Of a stretch of 9,542 nucleotides of DNA, positions 5,587 through 9,542 are shown in pieces. Source of the DNA: Candidatus Thalassarchaeaceae archaeon (GTDB lineage: Archaea > Thermoplasmatota > Poseidoniia > Poseidoniales > Thalassarchaeaceae). Within the stretch, counting starts at the first letter, position 1, and every line of letters starts with the position of its first letter. Below the pieces are notes generated by a model that was given only the letters and a program-made list of their open reading frames with translations, ran no database searches and was not told the origin of the DNA. Position numbers and translations under genes: made by a program. The stretch is taken from positions 1 to 9,542 of the forward strand of contig JASLKO010000007.1 of assembly GCA_030747475.1 (NCBI GenBank). Direction: 5' to 3'.

Positions 5587-7329
5587 ATGAGTGACGAAAA
5601 TGGAGTGATTTACCGTATTTCTGGACCTGTGGTGACGGCTACAGGCATCCGTTCGCGGATGTATGAGGTAGTACGTGTAGGGCATGAAGGATTGATGGGC
5701 GAAGTGATCGAACTACACGGTGACAAGTCTGTAATTCAAGTGTATGAAGATACGTCCGGCATCCGCCCGGGCGAGCCGGTGGTACGCACCGGTCAGACGC
5801 TATCGGTACAGTTGGGACCGGGTCTGCTAACGCAGATTTACGATGGAATCCAACGCCCTCTACCGGTTTTGGAAAAGACGATGGGCACCTTCATCGAACG
5901 TGGTGTCGATGCCGATGGCCTAGATCTAGAGAAGATGTGGGACTTTGAAGCCACAGTTTCAGTTGGCGATGACCTCACACCTGGTGCCGTGATTGGAACC
6001 GTCCAAGAGACGGAAACCATCGTTCACAAAGTCATGTTGCCTCCAAATCATAGTGGCAAAGTAGCCAGTATCGAAAGTGGATCGTTCAATGTCACTCAAA
6101 CGGTCTGTACTTTGGACGATGGCACTGAGATTCAGATGATGCAAAAGTGGCCTGTAAGAACTCCACGCCCTTACCATCAGAAGTATGCGCCAGATACCCC
6201 ACTCGTCACAGGTATGCGCATTCTCGATTTCTTGTTCCCACTCGCCAAGGGTGGTGCGGCTGGTATTCCTGGACCTTTCGGATCAGGAAAAACAGTCACT
6301 CAACAGTCGTTGGCCAAGTATTCTGACGCACAGATTGTAGTTTACATCGGCTGTGGTGAACGTGGCAATGAAATGACAGAAGTGTTGGACGAGTTCCCTC
6401 ACTTGATTGACCCGAACACCGGCAAACCACTAATGAACCGAACAGTGATGATTGCCAATACATCAAACATGCCCGTAGCAGCTCGTGAAGCATCTGTATA
6501 CACGGGAATTACAATCGCCGAATACTTCCGAGATATGGGATATGACGTGGCATTGATGGCCGATTCAACCAGTCGTTGGGCTGAAGCCATGCGTGAAATT
6601 AGCAGTCGTCTAGAAGAGATGCCTGGTGAAGAAGGATATCCGGCATATTTGTCGAGTCGCTTGGCTGAATTCTATGAGCGAGCAGGACGTGTTGAAACCC
6701 TAGAGGGTGAAGATGGTTCTGTAACCGTAATTGGTGCAGTATCTCCACCTGGCGGTGACATCAGCGAACCTGTATCTCAGGGTACACTTCGAATTGTGAA
6801 GGTGTTCTGGGGATTGGATGCGGGTTTGGCGCGACAACGCCACTTCCCTGCAATTAATTGGTTGAGCTCATATTCACTGTATCCACAAAGTTTGGATCAG
6901 TGGTTCCGTGACAATATCGCCACCGACTTCCCTGAAATTCGTACTGAAATCAGCAGTTTGCTTCAAGTTGAAGCCGAGTTGCAAGAAATTGTACAGTTGG
7001 TTGGTTCTGATGCTTTGCCAATAGATCAGCAACTAACGTTGGAAGTTGCACGAATGATTCGTGAATTCTTCCTACAGCAGAACGGATTCCACGAGGTGGA
7101 TGCATATTCTGGCCTAGAACAGCAGTACAAGATGGCAAAAGCCGTACTGACGTTCCAGGATTCAGCCAAGAAGGCGCTTGCATCAGGTGGTCAGCTAGAG
7201 GACATCGTGAACGTCCCAGCTCGAACCAACTTGATGCGTGACCGATTCGAGGCAGGTTATCTCGACCGAGTTGATGGCTTGGTTGATGAGATGAACAAAG
7301 AAATCGCCGCAGCGGCGGAGGACAATTGA
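5587..7329 (+). CDS. atpA: A-type ATP synthase catalytic subunit A
   Basis: Encodes 580 residues, the usual length of an intein-free A subunit. It binds and converts ADP plus phosphate to ATP in the A3B3 head (EC 7.1.2.2 family). Order seen: N-terminal beta barrel (1-75), the A-specific insertion of about 90 residues (roughly 110-195) absent from F1-beta, the nucleotide-binding domain, and a C-terminal helical bundle from about 440. The P-loop GPFGSGKTV spans 229-237 with Lys235. The catalytic glutamate is Glu258 in CGERGNEM, and the ALMADSTSRWAEA strand carries the Walker B aspartate. PGEEGYPAYLSSRLAEFYER is a family signature. AAGGAAGTGA at 5571-5580 is the ribosome binding site, 6 nt before the ATG. 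Some archaeal atpA genes carry an intein at the P-loop; this one does not. Confidence 0.99.
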   Translation: MSDENGVIYRISGPVVTATGIRSRMYEVVRVGHEGLMGEVIELHGDKSVIQVYEDTSGIRPGEPVVRTGQTLSVQLGPGLLTQIYDGIQRPLPVLEKTMGTFIERGVDADGLDLEKMWDFEATVSVGDDLTPGAVIGTVQETETIVHKVMLPPNHSGKVASIESGSFNVTQTVCTLDDGTEIQMMQKWPVRTPRPYHQKYAPDTPLVTGMRILDFLFPLAKGGAAGIPGPFGSGKTVTQQSLAKYSDAQIVVYIGCGERGNEMTEVLDEFPHLIDPNTGKPLMNRTVMIANTSNMPVAAREASVYTGITIAEYFRDMGYDVALMADSTSRWAEAMREISSRLEEMPGEEGYPAYLSSRLAEFYERAGRVETLEGEDGSVTVIGAVSPPGGDISEPVSQGTLRIVKVFWGLDAGLARQRHFPAINWLSSYSLYPQSLDQWFRDNIATDFPEIRTEISSLLQVEAELQEIVQLVGSDALPIDQQLTLEVARMIREFFLQQNGFHEVDAYSGLEQQYKMAKAVLTFQDSAKKALASGGQLEDIVNVPARTNLMRDRFEAGYLDRVDGLVDEMNKEIAAAAEDN

Positions 7330-7335
7330 GGAGGG
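7328..7335 (+). promoter_or_regulatory. Shine-Dalgarno of atpB overlapping the atpA stop codon
   Basis: GAGGAGGG begins within the atpA TGA stop (7327-7329) and ends 6 nt before the atpB ATG at 7342. The overlap suggests coupled translation of A and B, which are needed in a 1:1 ratio. Confidence 0.7.
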
Positions 7336-7341
7336 ATTTGA

Positions 7342-8721
7342 ATGAGTGGAAAAGAATATCGAACAATTACAGACGTCAAAGGACCTCTTGTTTTCCTAGA
7401 GAAGACCGAACCGGTTGCATACGGTGAAATCGTTGAATTGCGCCTTACTGATGGCAGTATGAAGAATGGTCAAGTTCTCGATACTAGCGACGACATGGTT
7501 GTCGTTCAGGTGTTTGAAGGAACAGCCGGTGTCGATTTGGGCACAGGTGTCAAGTTCATGGGTGACGTGTTCAAGTTGCCCGTTAGCAAGGACCTAATCG
7601 GACGTATTCTCGATGGTGCGGGTCGCCCTCGTGATGGTGGCCCAGCCATTGTCGCTGAAGGTGAAGCCGATATCATCGGTGCTGCGATCAACCCATACAG
7701 TCGACAATCTCCGCACGATTTCATTCAAACCGGAATCAGTGCAATCGATTGCTGTACAACCCTTGTCCGCGGACAGAAGTTGCCAATTTTCAGTGCATCT
7801 GGTCTACCTCACAACGATATTGCTCTGCAAATTGCTCGGCAAGCCAAGTTGAAGGATAGCGATGAAGAGTTCATTGTGGTGTTCTGCGCAATGGGTATCA
7901 CTGCTGAAGAATACAATTTCTTCCGAAGCGATTTGGAGCGAACTGGTGCACTAGAAAACGCTGTACTGTTCGTCAACCTAGCCGATGACCCTGCTGTCGA
8001 GCGTTTGATCACACCTCGTCTGGCTCTAACAGCTGCAGAGTACCTTGCTTTCGAACATGATTACCACGTACTGGTTGTTTACACCGACGTTACAAACTAC
8101 TGTGATGCACTTCGTCAAATTGGTGCTGCACGTGAAGAAGTACCTGGTCGACGTGGATATCCTGGTTACATGTACACTGACTTGGCCATGCTATACGAGC
8201 GAGCTGGTCTGGTGAAGGGCAAGAAGGGAAGCATTACTCAGTTCCCGATTCTAACCATGCCTGGTGACGATATTACACACCCGATTCCTGACCTATCAGG
8301 ATATATTACTGAAGGACAGATTGTAATTTCTCGTGAATTGCATGGTTCTGGTATCTACCCTCCGATCAACGTTCTACCCAGCCTGTCTCGATTGATGGGT
8401 GGTTGTATTGGCGAGAAGACAACTCGTGAAGATCACAAATCTGTGTCTGACCAGATGTATGCTGCTTATGCGCAGGGTCGTGAATTGCGTGGTCTTGTGG
8501 CGATTGTCGGTGAAGATGCATTGAACGAACGTGACAAGCAATTGCTTGACTTCTCAGGCTTGTTTGAGGATAAATTCCTACGCCAAAGCCGTGATGAGGA
8601 CCGTTCTATCGACGAAACTTTAGATCTATGCTGGAATTTAATGCAGAACATTTCGACCAAGTATTTGGTTCGACTTGACCAGAAGTGGATTGACAAGTAT
8701 CATCCTACTGAAAAGAAGTGA
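7342..8721 (+). CDS. atpB: A-type ATP synthase subunit B (non-catalytic, regulatory)
   Basis: Encodes 459 residues, the normal length. It alternates with AtpA in the head hexamer and supplies residues across the catalytic interface. The P-loop is degenerate, as always in this subunit: SASGLPHND at 151-159 replaces GxxxxGKT. The arginine finger is Arg350 in NVLPSLSRLMGG, the same residue number as in Enterococcus hirae NtpB. Other family marks are EEVPGRRGYPGYMYTDLA (about 265-282) and the N-terminal barrel with GPLVFLEKTEPVAYGEIVEL. The C-terminus ending KYHPTEKK is close to other archaeal B subunits (KYHP). Only 12 nt separate it from atpA, and its Shine-Dalgarno overlaps the atpA stop. No frameshift or missing key residue was found. 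Confidence 0.99.
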   Translation: MSGKEYRTITDVKGPLVFLEKTEPVAYGEIVELRLTDGSMKNGQVLDTSDDMVVVQVFEGTAGVDLGTGVKFMGDVFKLPVSKDLIGRILDGAGRPRDGGPAIVAEGEADIIGAAINPYSRQSPHDFIQTGISAIDCCTTLVRGQKLPIFSASGLPHNDIALQIARQAKLKDSDEEFIVVFCAMGITAEEYNFFRSDLERTGALENAVLFVNLADDPAVERLITPRLALTAAEYLAFEHDYHVLVVYTDVTNYCDALRQIGAAREEVPGRRGYPGYMYTDLAMLYERAGLVKGKKGSITQFPILTMPGDDITHPIPDLSGYITEGQIVISRELHGSGIYPPINVLPSLSRLMGGCIGEKTTREDHKSVSDQMYAAYAQGRELRGLVAIVGEDALNERDKQLLDFSGLFEDKFLRQSRDEDRSIDETLDLCWNLMQNISTKYLVRLDQKWIDKYHPTEKK

Positions 8722-8740
8722 TTTGGGAACATAATTGATT

Positions 8741-8748
8741 GGAGGAGG
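8741..8748 (+). promoter_or_regulatory. Shine-Dalgarno of atpD
   Basis: GGAGGAGG ends 7 nt before the ATG at 8756. It lies downstream of an in-frame TTG at 8735, so it fixes the start at 8756. Confidence 0.8.
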
Positions 8749-8755
8749 CAATAGT

Positions 8756-9373
8756 ATGGCGTTGGATATCAAACCCACACGTTCCGAGCTCATCAATTTG
8801 AAGCGTCGCATCAAGCAAACCCAGAATGGATACAATCTCCTTAAACTGAAGCGAGATGGATTGTTCCACGAATTCCGAATGTTGCTTTCTGAAATGATTG
8901 AAGCCAGAGAAGGTCTTGTCAAGACCTACAGGGAAGCCGTTCAAACAATCGGACTGGCCGGTGCAATCGAAGGCGGTCTTGCCGTTAAGAGTGCAGCGAT
9001 TGCAATCTCTAATCGACCTGAGGTTCAAGTTCAACCTCGAAACATCATGGGTGTAGTCGTTCCAAGTGTAGAGGGAAGCAACCTCACCAGTACAATTGTC
9101 GAGCGTGGAATGGGTCTTGTGGGTGGTTCTGCATATATTGACGAGGCAGCGGATAGCTATTCGACGCTCATTGAACGAATTGTCAAGGCTGCTGAGATGG
9201 AAGCCACACTCAAGCGATTGCTTGTGGAAATTGAAGCCACAAAGCGCCGTGTGAATGCACTTGAGTTCAAAGTGATTCCAGAAATGCAGGAAGCTCAAAC
9301 TTTCATTCAACTTCGTCTTGAGGAAATGGAGCGTGAAGAGACGTTCCGTCTCAAGAGATTCAAGAACAAATGA
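8756..9373 (+). CDS. atpD: A-type ATP synthase subunit D (central rotor shaft)
   Basis: Encodes 205 residues, typical for AtpD/NtpD. It is the rotating shaft inside the A3B3 head: two long helices (about 10-70 and 130-195) form the antiparallel coiled coil, with a short beta-hairpin region between them (about 85-125). The N-terminal signature TRSELINLKRRIKQTQNGYN with LLKLKRDGLFHEF and the C-terminal signature TKRRVNALEFKVIPEMQEA (162-180) are both classic for the family. The ATG at 8756 follows a strong GGAGGAGG; the in-frame TTG at 8735 is upstream of that site and was rejected. It is the last recognised synthase gene, 34 nt after atpB, and is followed by an 86-nt gap. A separate subunit G gene, found in some methanogen operons, is not seen here. 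Confidence 0.96.
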   Translation: MALDIKPTRSELINLKRRIKQTQNGYNLLKLKRDGLFHEFRMLLSEMIEAREGLVKTYREAVQTIGLAGAIEGGLAVKSAAIAISNRPEVQVQPRNIMGVVVPSVEGSNLTSTIVERGMGLVGGSAYIDEAADSYSTLIERIVKAAEMEATLKRLLVEIEATKRRVNALEFKVIPEMQEAQTFIQLRLEEMEREETFRLKRFKNK

Positions 9374-9378
9374 GCCGT

Positions 9379-9400
9379 ATTTTGCTCCTGTTTCTGACTT
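9379..9400 (+). terminator. Possible T-rich archaeal terminator after atpD
   Basis: Just after the atpD stop the + strand is pyrimidine-rich, with TTTT at 9380-9383 and TTT at 9391-9393. Archaeal RNA polymerase can stop at T-runs without a hairpin, so this may end the operon transcript. The runs are short and interrupted, so the call is weak. Confidence 0.25.
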
Positions 9401-9415
9401 CGATAAGGCGTGGGT

Positions 9416-9423
9416 CATATATC
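9416..9423 (+). promoter_or_regulatory. TATA-like element before the last partial gene
   Basis: CATATATC is the only clear TATA-like stretch between atpD and the next start codon. If used, transcription would begin about 25 nt downstream, near 9443-9448, giving a leader of only 12-17 nt before the ATG at 9460. No purine-rich BRE is obvious upstream. Confidence 0.35.
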
Positions 9424-9439
9424 GGTTGAAGGGTCGCAA

Positions 9440-9458
9440 GCCCCACCAGAGGTGGGGC
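9440..9458. repeat. Perfect GC-rich inverted repeat abutting a start codon
   Basis: An 8-nt arm GCCCCACC (9440-9447) and its exact complement GGTGGGGC (9451-9458) flank a 3-nt AGA spacer. The repeat ends one base before the ATG at 9460. Its right arm contains GGTGGGG, the only Shine-Dalgarno-like sequence for that gene. It could be an RNA hairpin masking the ribosome binding site or a DNA operator over the transcription start. No T-run follows it, so it is not a bacterial-type terminator. Confidence 0.6.
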
Positions 9459-9459
9459 C

Positions 9460-9542
9460 ATGAGCGAGGCGGAAGCGATTGAGCCGATTCGAATCGACAC
9501 GAATCTATGGTCACATCGTGAGTTGCTCGAACGTATTGTTGA
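9460..9542 (+). CDS. Unidentified gene (partial, 5' end only)
   Basis: An ATG opens a frame of 27 codons that runs off the right edge, starting MSEAEAIEPIRIDTNLWSHR. An in-frame TGA at 9427-9429 and no other start codon between make 9460 the natural start. GGTGG or GGGG within 9451-9457 would be the ribosome binding site, with short spacing. The fragment is acidic at the start and then appears helical; I recognise no family in it. It lies on the same strand as the synthase operon, 86 nt after atpD, with its own TATA-like element, so it may be a separate transcription unit. It is too short to assign a function. Confidence 0.5.
   Translation, partial: MSEAEAIEPIRIDTNLWSHRELLERIV

Noticed and set aside
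5776..5792. CCGGTG/CACCGG hairpin within atpA
   Set aside because: A six-base stem with a five-base loop deep in a conserved coding region; it can arise by chance in a locally GC-rich stretch and has no positional link to any signal.
6271..6297. Possible intein insertion at the AtpA P-loop
   Set aside because: The P-loop is continuous (GPFGSGKTV) and the protein has the length of an intein-free subunit A.
770..9373. The operon as a laterally acquired or novel V-type ATPase variant
   Set aside because: The gene set and order are standard for euryarchaeal A-type synthases, all catalytic and channel residues are present, and base composition looks even across the operon by eye.
9440..9458. The inverted repeat as a rho-independent terminator of the operon
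   Set aside because: No T-run follows it, a start codon follows directly, and archaeal termination normally relies on T-tracts rather than such hairpins.
8705..9514. Long - strand open frame of 269 codons across atpD
   Set aside because: The + strand encodes a canonical subunit D with both family signatures. The antisense product is rich in Cys, His and Ser with no recognisable domain, as expected for a shadow frame.

Overview
This window holds a complete archaeal-type (A-type) ATP synthase operon on the + strand, flanked by two genes cut by the window edges. The subunit order H-I-K-E-C-F-A-B-D is the one known from euryarchaeal operons such as the aha operon of Methanosarcina. Each gene is preceded by a recognisable Shine-Dalgarno sequence. 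I infer a euryarchaeal or Thermoplasmatota-like organism of moderate GC content. A marine planktonic lineage (Marine Group II/III) is possible but cannot be established from this sequence alone. Bacterial A/V-type operons usually have a different order and usually lack this H-I-K-E-C-F-A-B-D layout.

Layout. Positions 1-630 (- strand) hold a UbiE/MenG-like SAM-dependent methyltransferase whose 3' end lies beyond the left edge. Positions 631-769 are the divergent intergenic region, which must carry the promoters. Positions 770-9373 hold the nine synthase genes, all on the + strand and separated by 9-45 nt: atpH, atpI, atpK (membrane and stalk parts), atpE, atpC, atpF (stalks), then atpA, atpB (catalytic hexamer) and atpD (central shaft). 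Positions 9374-9459 are intergenic, with a T-rich stretch, a TATA-like element and a perfect GC-rich inverted repeat. That repeat abuts the start of an unidentified gene, which runs off the right edge.

How the genes work together. AtpI and the ring of AtpK form the membrane ion channel and rotor. AtpC couples the ring to the AtpD/AtpF shaft. AtpE and AtpH form the peripheral stalks. AtpA and AtpB form the A3B3 head where ATP is made. The neighbouring UbiE-like enzyme would fit respiratory quinone methylation, so the locus may be bioenergetic overall.

No new multi-gene system is visible; the operon is canonical. The points worth a second look are small: a rotor subunit with a sodium-type ligand pattern and a signal-peptide-like leader, a histidine-rich linker in AtpI, a strong potential RNA hairpin just inside atpC, and the inverted repeat in front of the last, partial gene.
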